Positions 1 to 7,553 of a stretch of DNA of 64,000 nt are shown here, in pieces (the first letter of the stretch is position 1; each line of letters opens with the position of its first letter). Source of the DNA: an uncultured Prevotellaceae bacterium (lineage in GTDB: Bacteria; Bacteroidota; Bacteroidia; Bacteroidales; Bacteroidaceae); NCBI GenBank assembly GCA_902779455.1, contig CACZBS010000025.1, positions 1 to 64,000 of the forward strand, in the 5' to 3' direction. The notes under the pieces were generated by a model. The model searched no databases. It had not been told where the DNA came from and saw only the letters and a program-made list of their open reading frames with translations. Both the position numbers and the translations under genes were made by a program.

Positions 1-131
1 AGCGTAACAAACACGACATCACTACCGTTTGTCACTTCATATTGTACACCACCCTTCACTGCTTTTCCAGAGTTAATGGAAAGCCTTAGATTCGAACAAA
101 AGAGCTGCAATGTAAGTAATCGTTCATCCAT
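1..131 (-). CDS. Hypothetical protein, partial (runs off the left edge)
   Basis: An open frame starts at an ATG at 131 on the minus strand and stays open to the first base, giving 43 residues beginning MDERLLTLQLFCSNLRLSIN. An in-frame TAA lies just upstream and an AAAAGAAG purine stretch precedes the ATG, so the start is plausible. The fragment is too short to assign a family. It could equally be a chance frame, since nothing beyond base 1 is visible. Confidence 0.35.
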   Translation of the reverse strand, partial: MDERLLTLQLFCSNLRLSINSGKAVKGGVQYEVTNGSDVVFVT

Positions 132-845
132 GATGCAAATCTTCTTTTAATTCATTATCACAAGGTGTATATTCTATGCGCTAGCCGATAATCAATCTTA
201 TCTCTTTGAAAAAGTGATAAACACCAATTTCCAGAATCGAAATGTGGCTGAAAGCCTCTTTGATATTATATGACTGGAGCTGTGCTCCTGACATTTAAGC
301 AATCCGCTCTCTTCGTTAGATGTGAGCGACACCTTTTTCGGTTGATACAATGTGCTTAAAAAGCTCTTTGAATCAAGGGCATGAGGGTGGGCCAACATGT
401 TAAATGTTAAAATGTTATCTGCTAGGAGGCAAACTCCTGTCATGTCATTTTAAATTGCGATGGCCCCGAAATATATCAGAGCCAACGGATTTAGTTAAAT
501 AGTGTTTTCAAATCTTTATTTTTATTTTCGGCCAAATTCCTATTTCTTTCGCATCACCACAAATTTTATCTTGACACGTCTTGACCCGATTTTTCCGAGT
601 TACGCTCTGAACCACTCTTCACAGTCCTCAGAACCGCCTGTCTGAACCGTCTCTTTCTTAACACTTATTCACCGTTCCGTATAAAACTTTATGCAAAGCT
701 ATTGCCCATTTGCCCCAAAAGTACTACCTTTGTATAGAAATGAGCTGGAAAGGCTTAATTTCCCGGATGTCTGATGAATGTCGTAAAGATGTTAGATGGA
801 AGAAGGAAGATGGAAGATGTTGCTACACCCATTCTATAACTCCTC
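132..845. other. Intergenic stretch without a convincing gene
   Basis: About 700 AT-rich bases separate the partial left-edge gene from the first four-helix-bundle gene. An 81-codon minus-strand frame at 198-443 has no recognisable motif, and I do not call it. A small aggag/ctcct hairpin lies near 423-435. Two opposed promoter-like boxes lie at 694-701 (minus) and 725-732 (plus). A GATG-rich low-complexity repeat occupies about 766-822. Confidence 0.5.
694..732. promoter_or_regulatory. Back-to-back promoter-like boxes
   Basis: TACCTTTG at 725-732 on the plus strand has a TTGC about 20 bases upstream, matching the Bacteroidetes TTTG/TAnnTTTG promoter. On the minus strand TAGCTTTG occupies 701-694. 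The plus-strand box faces a gene on the opposite strand and drives no visible gene. It may be a leftover promoter, or the start of a non-coding or antisense RNA. Confidence 0.4.
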
Positions 846-1205
846 TTATTCTGTATCATTGATTTTTTTACAGCGATGATGGAGAACTTTTACCAACTCC
901 TCACAGTCACCATATATAGACTCGTATTGCCTATCATCAATAAAATTATTCCTTTTACTAATGCCGTTACATGCCTCGGCATTATTGGCTCCAATGCTGG
1001 TTCCTGCCCGAAGTAACTGATTGCAGAGATTTGACACGGATTGCAAATACACTGGTACACTCTTCTCATAGACGCGTTTTCCTTTGACTATCTTATACGC
1101 AGGTTTAGCATTGGCTGCTTCTTTTAACAGGTAGTCGTTGAGTTTGATCACTCTGTCGCCAAAGGCTAGGCATTTTGCTTGTATCGCATCTGAGATTATT
1201 GACAT
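846..1205 (-). CDS. Four-helix-bundle protein with helix 3 deleted
   Basis: This 119-residue protein belongs to the S23/four-helix-bundle family (the type first seen in rRNA intervening sequences). The hallmark RAGTSIGANNAEA lies at residues 67-79. It is a close paralogue of the protein at 3496-3972: both begin with xxAIQAKCLAFxDRxIKLNDYLL and both end with a DCEELVKxL...RCKK segment. Residues 95-119 of the paralogue, which form the third helix, are missing here, and the frame is kept across the gap (SK joined directly to RNN). The remaining three helices may not fold normally. Family function is unknown; it often occurs in variable loci of Bacteroidetes. The deletion is directly visible; loss of function is inference. 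Confidence 0.75.
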   Translation of the reverse strand: MSIISDAIQAKCLAFGDRVIKLNDYLLKEAANAKPAYKIVKGKRVYEKSVPVYLQSVSNLCNQLLRAGTSIGANNAEACNGISKRNNFIDDRQYESIYGDCEELVKVLHHRCKKINDTE

Positions 1206-1252
1206 AGTCGAAGTAAGAGGTGATATGTAAGAAGTAAGAATTTAATATTCTG

Positions 1253-1487
1253 CTTGCGTATTTCAAAATTTTTTTGTACCTTAGCGGCAGAGAAGTCAGA
1301 TGTATGATGGCTGACGGCTGAAGTTTTCTTTACAACGTCTTAAATGCCATCTTTGGGGCTTTATTCCCTTTTCCCTCCCGACAAATGAAATTGTTGTGGA
1401 AATGTTGTGGGAAAATCGGCTCTCTTTTCATAACTTGCTGAGTATCAGTGGCGGTAAAAAAGTGGAGTATCTATGGGAAAACTATTG
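1253..1487. repeat. Left copy of a ~235-bp direct repeat
   Basis: This segment recurs in the same orientation at 5223-5456 with only scattered mismatches. It begins cttgcgtatttcaaaa and ends near gggaaaactatt. Inside it is a promoter-like TACCTTAG with TTGC 19 bases upstream, reading on the plus strand, followed by a GATG-rich stretch, a closely spaced direct repeat around ttgttgtggaaatgttgtgg, and no open frame of note. Its right-hand end supplies the last codons and stop of the truncated gene at 1471-1875. Confidence 0.85.
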
Positions 1488-1875
1488 ACATCTTGCTCAG
1501 AAAATCTGCATCACTTTGAGCGTGCTTGCTTTCCCTTACGTTGGCACCTATTGATGTTCCACTTCTATATATTTGTTTTGATTGTACGTATTCTTTGTAT
1601 TCTGCATCCTCGGTCAAGTACTGGAACAAACGGGTGATACGACATCCAAAGTCATATGAAAGCTCGTGAATAGAGGCGGTCGCCTTTGCGTCCTCTGACA
1701 TCAGAGATGCCAATTTGCCGCGCTTTCGCTTTGGCTCAGGGCGACCTTGGTTCACGGTTAAAGATTCAGGGTTAAGGGTTTTGCCCTTGTTGCTCCATTT
1801 TTTGTATGATTTCTTATACTCCATTGAGTTTTCGTTCATTTTTCCCTCTATTCTGATCCAATTCACATGTTCCAC
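1471..1875 (-). pseudogene. Four-helix-bundle protein, C-terminal half lost at a repeat border
   Basis: The product is 134 residues. After an atypical N-terminal third that contains low-complexity repeat-derived sequence (LNPESLTVNQ), it reads as the first half of a four-helix-bundle (S23-type) protein, with RSGTSIGANVRESKHAQS near residues 104-121. Family members then continue with KMxIALKE... and two more helices. Here the frame runs into the end of the 235-bp repeat and stops at KMSIVFP. The gene is therefore cut by the repeat. The true start may be the internal Met before SEDAKATASIHEL (about residue 59). Confidence 0.65.
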
Positions 1876-1894
1876 CTGAACGTTATAATCGCTA

Positions 1895-2419
1895 CTACCT
1901 AATATTGTATGCTTTGAGCGTTATAATACTATTTCGGTTACTTTTCTTAGTCAACTCTAGTGCTTTTTGCAAATCATCTTCAGTCAAACGACCCTCTGCC
2001 TTTCCATGACGAATATTTGAAAGTGTGGCAGGTTTCAACCTCAAACACTCTAGGAAGCTATCATGATCTATAAAAGAATACTTGCCTTGTGATATCGGGA
2101 TAAAGAACTCATCATATCCTGGTTCTATATGCTCACGATTCTTTTCACTATCGAAAACAACACATCCCATTAAGCTACCATCATCGGATATTCCCATTAC
2201 AACAAAGTGCTTAAACCAAGTTTTTCGTCCATGAGGTGGAGTTATGCCATTTCGTTCATCTGCCTCGATTTTATAAATGTTTCCAACTTCTATAGGTGGT
2301 AAGGCTGTTTTCTTTTTAGAATTCCTTTTCTGCTTCAAAGTCGTGTTCTGAAGATTGTCTTTTGCAGATTTCAAAGCTTCCAAGGTTTCTTGTGGCAGCC
2401 TATCTTTAAGGGAACTCAT
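1895..2419 (-). CDS. Putative toxin partner of a Panacea antitoxin
   Basis: This 174-residue protein starts with ATGA overlapping the stop of the Panacea gene upstream, which indicates translational coupling. After a basic, probably disordered N-terminus (residues 1-43) comes a compact beta-rich region (VGNIYKIEADERNG at 45-58, FKHFVVMGISDDGS at 69-82, MGCVVFDSEKN). A helical tail follows (about 115-160, containing SFIDHDSFLECLRLK and LTEDDLQKALELTKK). This order resembles MazF/PemK-type SH3-barrel toxins, but I cannot align catalytic residues, so the family is not claimed. The toxin role is inferred from position: Panacea domains neutralise diverse neighbouring toxins. It could also be an accessory or regulatory protein. 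Confidence 0.5.
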   Translation of the reverse strand: MSSLKDRLPQETLEALKSAKDNLQNTTLKQKRNSKKKTALPPIEVGNIYKIEADERNGITPPHGRKTWFKHFVVMGISDDGSLMGCVVFDSEKNREHIEPGYDEFFIPISQGKYSFIDHDSFLECLRLKPATLSNIRHGKAEGRLTEDDLQKALELTKKSNRNSIITLKAYNIR

Positions 2420-2955
2420 GACAATACATTGGTTATATTATCGTTTTCTTTGATAAGAGATAGTTTCTCTGCTGACGCTCCAATTGTCAATGCCATATCA
2501 GTATGGGTATAATGTTTGCTGTTAGTCGCATATACTCTATCATAAACACTTTCATGCAAATAAGTTTCTATCTGCTTATAATCCATACTACTTAACTCAT
2601 TAATGGCATAATCAAGTGATTCTTTGTCTGTTGTAGACAGATAGTCCATATTCGGGCTACGTTTCGGTTTAACGTTGAACTCTCCCACCATCGAAAGAAT
2701 TTCAGACAAATCTGAAGGTTCACCCTTTTTCTCTTGTTTTATCTTATAATATACTGACAAAGGAACAGGACCATGTTTGCGTGCATAATACTCCAAATTT
2801 GTGATAGGGTCACCCCACATCGTCAGATTACGGCGCTCCGCACAAAACATTATTTTCATTAAAATATAATAGCTCGTGCAACCTGTCTGACTCAAAATAT
2901 AAAGAATAACCTCCTTTATTTTCTGATTCTCTAATTTCTTTAATGTCTTATTCAT
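2416..2955 (-). CDS. Panacea-domain (DUF4065/SocA-like) antitoxin
   Basis: The 179-residue protein shows the Panacea pattern: VILYILSQTGCTSYYILMKI (residues 16-35), then FCAERRNLTMWGDPITNLEY (37-56) and YARKHGPVPLSVYYKIK (57-73). This corresponds to the family's helix, ADRxHLxxxGxPIT and GPVPxxVY motifs. Panacea domains are known antitoxin modules that neutralise many unrelated toxins. The gene sits in the middle of a tight three-gene minus-strand operon: 33 bases after the stop of the upstream gene, and overlapping the downstream gene by four bases. In most Panacea pairs the second gene is the toxin, which points to the product at 1895-2419. Confidence 0.8.
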   Translation of the reverse strand: MNKTLKKLENQKIKEVILYILSQTGCTSYYILMKIMFCAERRNLTMWGDPITNLEYYARKHGPVPLSVYYKIKQEKKGEPSDLSEILSMVGEFNVKPKRSPNMDYLSTTDKESLDYAINELSSMDYKQIETYLHESVYDRVYATNSKHYTHTDMALTIGASAEKLSLIKENDNITNVLS

Positions 2956-2988
2956 ATTATGTTCATCTATTTTCTGTGATTATAATTT

Positions 2989-3342
2989 TTATTCCTCCAA
3001 ATGCCCTAAATGTGCTAGTGCACCAAGCACCCATACTTCACCATGAACGATGCGTTCTGTAGTTTCCTTTATCAAACGCTCCTTCTCATCTTCATCTTTA
3101 TCAATACTTCGAATCTGGGCCTCACTATTAGCCTTGAAGTACTCAGTCACTCCTTTGACTGTATCAACCTTTACCTTTCCACAGCCATTGAAAGCCTTGG
3201 AAACCTCGTCAATAAATGTAAGAAGGTTATCGCCATACAAAGCTGCCTTAATGAGTGCCTGTATTTTCTTCTCCTCTGGCGTAGCATTCTGCTTCGCCAG
3301 CATCTCAGCGAAATATACTGCAAGGTTTTCTTGTTGGTTCAT
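2989..3342 (-). CDS. Hypothetical helical protein, first gene of the Panacea operon
   Basis: The 117-residue product is largely helical and charged (MNQQENLAVYFAEMLAKQ..., then a basic-acidic stretch DKDEDEKERLIKETTERIV). There is no signal peptide or membrane segment. I do not recognise the family. It lies 33 bases upstream of the Panacea gene on the same strand and is probably co-transcribed. It could be a third component of the toxin-antitoxin unit or an unrelated cargo gene. Long plus-strand frames over it (3043-3390) are shadows. Confidence 0.6.
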   Translation of the reverse strand: MNQQENLAVYFAEMLAKQNATPEEKKIQALIKAALYGDNLLTFIDEVSKAFNGCGKVKVDTVKGVTEYFKANSEAQIRSIDKDEDEKERLIKETTERIVHGEVWVLGALAHLGHLEE

Positions 3343-3359
3343 AATAGTTTATTTAAGAA

Positions 3360-3490
3360 GGACAGCCATAATCCTATGAACGAAGGATGATGTCTGAAGT
3401 AGGATGGATGATGTGATAAGAGATGTTTGATGTTTTATGGATGATGGATGACGTGCTGAAACGAGGGCTGAAGTCGGAGGTCTTATGTCC
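3360..3490. repeat. GATG-rich low-complexity repeat
   Basis: About 130 bases between two minus-strand genes consist of irregular GATG/TGATG/CTGAAG units (for example gatgatgtctgaagtagg and atggatgatggatgacgtg). The same word family appears at 766-822, 1294-1320, 3799-3880, 3968-4000, 5263-5292 and, inside a gene, at 8230-8268. It is not a tandem repeat with a fixed period. Confidence 0.6.
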
Positions 3491-3495
3491 GAGTT

Positions 3496-3972
3496 TCATT
3501 TCCCTTCACTTATTTGCTGATCAAGTTTTTTACAACGAGTTACAAGAATTTTTACTAATTCCTCGCAATCAGAATAGATGCTTTGGTATTGTTTGTCATC
3601 AATATAGTTATTGCGATGCAGCAACTCTATCCAATAAAGACTTTCACGAGCTTCTTTCAGTGCAATATATGATTTGGCTCGGTAATCAGTTTTACTTACT
3701 GCATTTGTTGCTTCTGCATTATTAGCACCGATACTCGTTCCCGACCTCAATAGTTGGTTGGCTAAAGCCGCCACCGATTGAAGGTGTACGGGAACTCGTG
3801 ATGGCTGATGGCTGAGGTAGGATGTCTGAGTTTTATTGCGTCTGTCAGCCCTCTGACTTCCGCCATCATACCTCTTGCTGGCAGCTTGCTCCAGCAAATA
3901 GTCATTAAGTTTGATGATTCTATCACTGAATGCTAAACATTTCGCTTGTATCGCTTCGCTTACTTCGCTCAT
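3496..3972 (-). CDS. Four-helix-bundle protein carrying a repeat-encoded insert
   Basis: Starting at the ATG at 3972 gives 158 residues, in an S23-type four-helix-bundle protein with all helices present: SEAIQAKCLAFSDRIIKLND (2-21), RSGTSIGANNAEATNAVSK (76-94), YIALKEARESLYWIELLHR (102-120) and DCEELVKILVTRCKKLDQQ (135-153). A 15-codon upstream extension to 4017 is in frame but consists of repeat sequence overlapping the previous gene, so I reject it. Residues 33-59 replace the short helix 1-2 loop with a basic low-complexity stretch encoded by a GATG-type repeat, inserted in frame. It is paralogous to the gene at 846-1205, which lacks residues 95-119 of this protein. Confidence 0.75.
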   Translation of the reverse strand: MSEVSEAIQAKCLAFSDRIIKLNDYLLEQAASKRYDGGSQRADRRNKTQTSYLSHQPSRVPVHLQSVAALANQLLRSGTSIGANNAEATNAVSKTDYRAKSYIALKEARESLYWIELLHRNNYIDDKQYQSIYSDCEELVKILVTRCKKLDQQISEGK

Positions 3973-3997
3973 GATGTCTGAAGGATGATGGAAGAGG

Positions 3998-4420
3998 TTA
4001 GAGGAGCACATCGGCAAACTTGGAGAGGTCGGCCTCGTGAAGAGGATGATACATGCTTACGACTGTATCGGCTCCAAGGCCTTTGCGCTGCATGAAGGCA
4101 AAACTACGGCGTGACAACCACTGGTAGTATGCCAACACCCAACCTGCCCAATATTCGGGACCGGTGGTGTAAGTGCCGTCGTTCTTGTCGGAAATACTGC
4201 CGCCTGACTCCTGCACGACCAAATCGGCCAACTCGGCACCCGACATGCCTACCAGATAGCGGGGATTGCCCTGTGAAAACTGGCGTGACACACAGCTAGA
4301 CAAGAACTTCTGGTAGAACTCGCCTATCGTGTAGCCGTACTTACGCACACCGCAATCCATCATCACGGCAAGGTTGCGCATGGCTCCGTTGAGATATGTC
4401 TTCTTATATGCCCTGGCCAT
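3998..4420 (-). CDS. Hypothetical partner of the DUF3990 protein
   Basis: The 140-residue soluble protein begins MARAYKKTYLNGAMRNLAVM and contains YTIGEFYQKFLSSC (about 30-43), GNPRYLVGMSGAELADLV (about 51-68) and, near the C-terminus, EYWAGWVLAYYQWLSRRSF. I recognise this layout only as a hypothetical protein seen beside DUF3990 genes in Bacteroidales. The ATG lies within the last 17 bases of the DUF3990 gene, so the two are translated together. An antitoxin or immunity role is inference from that coupling. Confidence 0.6.
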   Translation of the reverse strand: MARAYKKTYLNGAMRNLAVMMDCGVRKYGYTIGEFYQKFLSSCVSRQFSQGNPRYLVGMSGAELADLVVQESGGSISDKNDGTYTTGPEYWAGWVLAYYQWLSRRSFAFMQRKGLGADTVVSMYHPLHEADLSKFADVLL

Positions 4421-5069
4421 TCTTCCAATTATTTCTGATGATATCTATCACGTAGGTCGCGTCCTCAGCTACGGGCTTAGTAGCAATGGTACGATACTTG
4501 CCGCGAGCTTCCTCGTCACGCTGTTTGTACTTGGCAAAATATTCCTCACGAGGGGCTTTTATCCCCTCAACAAAGGTCAGTGCGTCGAATGCTTTTTTTG
4601 ACTTCAAGACCACCTGCTCGCCCAACTTGCCTAAGCGCATAGCCTCAGAGAGGTCGGAAAGCGAGAGCGTTCCATTTACAAAGTCGCCAGCATAGCTGAA
4701 ATAGGAGTCATCGGCACGATAGCCTATAATGATGTCGTACTTCTTATAATCTACTTTAAAGTTCTCTAATATGTAGGCTTTAGCACGCTGTGGTAAGCCT
4801 TCTGCCACATTGAATTTACGATTCTCCAGCAAGATGGCAAGCCAATTAAGTATGTTGTACTCCGGTGTATTAAGATTGAGCACACTCAGCCCACCCATTT
4901 CCAGTTGATACCGGTTGGCATAGCCGTCGCCACCCGTGGCGCACGCCCACTCCTTGGCCAGTTCAACATGCTCGGTGCAATAGAATCCGCGTCCATAGTC
5001 GTTATAGGGCTTGCCCTCACCGAACACAGGCTTTTCTATAATGTGATCTGAGCCGTGATAAAGTATCAT
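4404..5069 (-). CDS. DUF3990 protein (ADP-ribosyltransferase-like fold)
   Basis: The 221-residue protein opens MILYHGSDHIIEKPVFGEGK and then has NDYGRGFYCTEHVELAKEWA (residues 23-42). The early LYHGS (His5) and the G-x-GFY-x-T block (Tyr30 region) are the first two conserved blocks of DUF3990, a family usually placed in the ADP-ribosyltransferase superfamily. No signal peptide is visible, so a cytoplasmic target is likely. Downstream overlaps the 140-residue partner by 17 bases. A promoter-like TATCTTTG sits at 5145-5138 upstream. The pairing resembles a toxin-antitoxin or phage-defence module, but the activity is inferred. Confidence 0.7.
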   Translation of the reverse strand: MILYHGSDHIIEKPVFGEGKPYNDYGRGFYCTEHVELAKEWACATGGDGYANRYQLEMGGLSVLNLNTPEYNILNWLAILLENRKFNVAEGLPQRAKAYILENFKVDYKKYDIIIGYRADDSYFSYAGDFVNGTLSLSDLSEAMRLGKLGEQVVLKSKKAFDALTFVEGIKAPREEYFAKYKQRDEEARGKYRTIATKPVAEDATYVIDIIRNNWKNGQGI

Positions 5070-5137
5070 ATCAATGTATATATGCTATTTTGTTATTGAT
5101 ATCTGGCATAAGCAATACGCATTTTTAGAGATTGATG

Positions 5138-5145
5138 CAAAGATA
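5138..5145 (-). promoter_or_regulatory. Promoter -7 box for the DUF3990 gene
   Basis: TATCTTTG followed by CA reads on the minus strand about 70 bases before the ATG at 5069. It matches the Bacteroidetes TAnnTTTG box, although I see no clear TTTG at -33. Confidence 0.55.
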
Positions 5146-5222
5146 CAACTTTATTTTTATAAAAGTGCATTCTCTGCTATAAATTTTCCATATCACCTTC
5201 GAAATGCTAATATTCGTATTAA

Positions 5223-5456
5223 CTTGCGTATTTCAAAAATTCTTTTACCTTAGCGGCAGAGATGTCAGATGTATGATGGCTGACGGCTGATTTTTTCTTT
5301 ACAACGTCTTAAATGCCATCTTTGGGGCTTTATTCCCTTTTTCCTCCCGACAAATGAAATTGTTGTGGAAATGTTGTGGGAAAATCGGCTCTCTTTTCAT
5401 AACTTGCTGAGTATCAGTGGAGGTAAAAAAGTGGAGAATTATTGGGAAAACTATTA
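5223..5456. repeat. Right copy of the ~235-bp direct repeat
   Basis: This copy matches 1253-1487 in the same orientation with a handful of substitutions and one-base indels. It carries the same internal TACCTTAG promoter-like box and the same ttgttgtgg/aaatgttgtgg segment. It lies between the DUF3990 gene and the end of wza, exactly where a capsule operon would normally continue with a chain-length regulator. The two copies bracket about 4 kb of accessory genes. Confidence 0.85.
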
Positions 5457-5539
5457 TAGTTGTTTGAAAAAGGGGCTATCCCACTGTTTATAAAATCGAT
5501 TTGTCGCTTGTGACATCCATAGCTATTTACACATAAGTT

Positions 5540-6388
5540 TCAATTTAATACGCGATAAAGTAGGGACCCAAGCGCTACTGTAATGCTTGCTCCCCGCACC
5601 CAAAGCTGACGTGTGCGACCAATTTTAGAGTTTTGCGCCATTGCCTCATTGGGCTCTACATACAGGATATCTCGTTGCTGTAGATAGTAATAAGGTGAAT
5701 TGAGAATATTCGCATCACGGAGATCAAGCTCATGTATTTCAAACTCACCATTCGGCATCTCACGTAATAGTTTTACATTTTCGCGCTTCCCGTAGATGGT
5801 CATATCACCTGCCATAGACAGTGCCTCAAGTACCGTCATACGATTACGTGTCACTTCGAAGGTATTTGGTTTGTTCACCTCGCCCATCACTGTGACTACA
5901 TAATTCTCGATATATGTATTCACAACACAGTCCGCACTTTCATTAAGGTATGGCCTCACCAAGTCTGTAATCTTCTTATTTGTCTGCTCAATGGTTAGAC
6001 CGTCCACCTTCACACGTCCCACAACAGGGAAGTCTATTGTGCCGTCGTTGTCTACTAAATAATGATGTATCTGACCGATCCGGCTTTCCTGCATGCGAAT
6101 ACCTCCAGCATAAGTGTCGTTTATGTTAATAGGTCGAGGGTCACGCAGATTAAAAACGGACACAGCTTCAGGGTTTGTACCTGAATACACAAAGATGGAA
6201 AGCAAATCTTTTGGCTTGATAGTCATGTCGTAGGACTGCACTCCCTGACTGTTTTCGAACTCTGTTGAATTCTGGAAGTATGGAATGTTTTTGTAGTTGG
6301 CACAACTTACCAACAAAAAAGCAAATACAAAAAATGTATATTCAGCTAGTTTATAGAACCACGGCGTGGTGACTACTATTTTGTTCAT
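5540..6388 (-). CDS. wza: Polysaccharide export outer-membrane lipoprotein (Wza type)
   Basis: The 282-residue lipoprotein has a hydrophobic leader ending in LLVSC (residues 26-30). A polysaccharide-export domain follows (YDMTIKPKDLLSIFVYSG near 53-70), then an SLBB-like segment (VMGEVNKPNTFEVTRNRMTV near 170-190) and a short C-terminal hydrophobic stretch. Wza proteins form the outer-membrane channel for capsule export. It is the last gene of the minus-strand capsule operon here. The usual next gene (a Wzc-like chain-length regulator) is absent, and the direct repeat and accessory island follow instead. The gene symbol is by function. Confidence 0.85.
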   Translation of the reverse strand: MNKIVVTTPWFYKLAEYTFFVFAFLLVSCANYKNIPYFQNSTEFENSQGVQSYDMTIKPKDLLSIFVYSGTNPEAVSVFNLRDPRPININDTYAGGIRMQESRIGQIHHYLVDNDGTIDFPVVGRVKVDGLTIEQTNKKITDLVRPYLNESADCVVNTYIENYVVTVMGEVNKPNTFEVTRNRMTVLEALSMAGDMTIYGKRENVKLLREMPNGEFEIHELDLRDANILNSPYYYLQQRDILYVEPNEAMAQNSKIGRTRQLWVRGASITVALGSLLYRVLN

Positions 6389-6393
6389 AAAAT

Positions 6394-7332
6394 TTAGTTA
6401 AGTTTTCTGTTGTTAAGACCTTTGTCGCGGAAGAAGTTAGAGTTGGTTTCTTCTTTCATCTCGTCAATCACCTTTAACAGATATTGGCCATATTGGTTCT
6501 TAAGCATCGGCTTTGCAATCTCGCGCATCCGCTCTTCACTAATCCAGCCGTTGCGGTAGGCGATACCTTCGAGACAGGCTACCTTCAGACCCTGACGTTT
6601 TTCAATGACCTCCACAAACGTGGACGCTTCGGCAAGGCTGTCGTGTGTGCCAGTGTCGAGCCAGGCAAAGCCACGGCCAAAGACCTGTACTTTCAGTTCA
6701 CCATCCTTCAGGAATTCCTGGTTGACAGTGGTAATTTCTAATTCGCCTCTTGCGCTGGGCTTGATATGTTTTGCGACATCTACGACTTTATTCGGGTAAA
6801 AGTAAAGACCCACTACAGCATAATTGCTCTTCGGCTCTTTCGGCTTCTCCTCGATACTGAGGCAATTGCCCTGTTTGTCAAACTCGGCAACGCCGTAACG
6901 CTCGGGATCTGAAACCCAGTAGCCAAAGACGGTTGCTTTCTTATTCTCCTCGGCATCCTTCACGGCCTTGCGGAGCAGACCGGTAAAGCCACTACCATAG
7001 AAGATGTTATCGCCAAGCACGAGGCATGCGCTATCATTACCGATAAACTTCTCACCAATAATAAAAGCCTGTGCCAGTCCGTCAGGACTGGGTTGCTCGG
7101 CATACTCGAAGTGTACACCATAGTCAGAGCCGTCCCCCAGGAGACGTTTGAAGCCTGGCAGGTCATATGGGGTAGAAATAATGAGTATATCCCTAATCCC
7201 AGCCAGCATCAGCGCGCTGATGGGATAATACACCATCGGCTTGTCATAGATAGGGAGCAACTGTTTGCTAACACCCTTTGTAATCGGGTAAAGACGCGTG
7301 CCGGAGCCGCCGGCGAGTACTATTCCTTTCAT
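6394..7332 (-). CDS. rmlA: Glucose-1-phosphate thymidylyltransferase
   Basis: From the ATG at 7332 the product is 312 residues and starts [20 protein letters not shown], the nucleotidyltransferase signature. [20 protein letters not shown] follows, and a [19 protein letters not shown] segment lies further on. A longer frame to 7368 adds 12 residues ahead of the conserved start and is not used. The enzyme makes dTDP-glucose from glucose-1-phosphate and dTTP, the first step towards dTDP-rhamnose and related sugars. The rmlB/C/D genes are not in view. It is separated from wza by only five bases. Confidence 0.92.
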   Translation of the reverse strand: MKGIVLAGGSGTRLYPITKGVSKQLLPIYDKPMVYYPISALMLAGIRDILIISTPYDLPGFKRLLGDGSDYGVHFEYAEQPSPDGLAQAFIIGEKFIGNDSACLVLGDNIFYGSGFTGLLRKAVKDAEENKKATVFGYWVSDPERYGVAEFDKQGNCLSIEEKPKEPKSNYAVVGLYFYPNKVVDVAKHIKPSARGELEITTVNQEFLKDGELKVQVFGRGFAWLDTGTHDSLAEASTFVEVIEKRQGLKVACLEGIAYRNGWISEERMREIAKPMLKNQYGQYLLKVIDEMKEETNSNFFRDKGLNNRKLN

Positions 7333-7553
7333 AGTTATACTTTGATTATTTATGCTTTTTAGTAACAACCAGATAAACTATAAGCGAACTTGCGATTGCG
7401 GCGTTCTTCTTTTTGTTAAATGGAGTAGAAATAGCAGGAAAATATATATTCTATTGATTTGAGAGACTAACGGCCTGCAGACTTATTGAATTTATGGGTT
7501 CAAATCTCGTGATGTGAAACAATAGTGAATGTGTTGAGATACCCTATAGGTAA

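Noticed and set aside
198..443. 81-codon minus-strand frame
   Set aside because: No recognisable motif, low-complexity surroundings and no ribosome-binding context; could be chance.
3043..3390. Plus-strand frames of 115 and 109 codons
   Set aside because: Shadows of the 117-residue minus-strand gene in the Panacea operon.
7440..7530. tRNA-like ggttcaaatct word
   Set aside because: No acceptor stem or anticodon arm can be formed around it.
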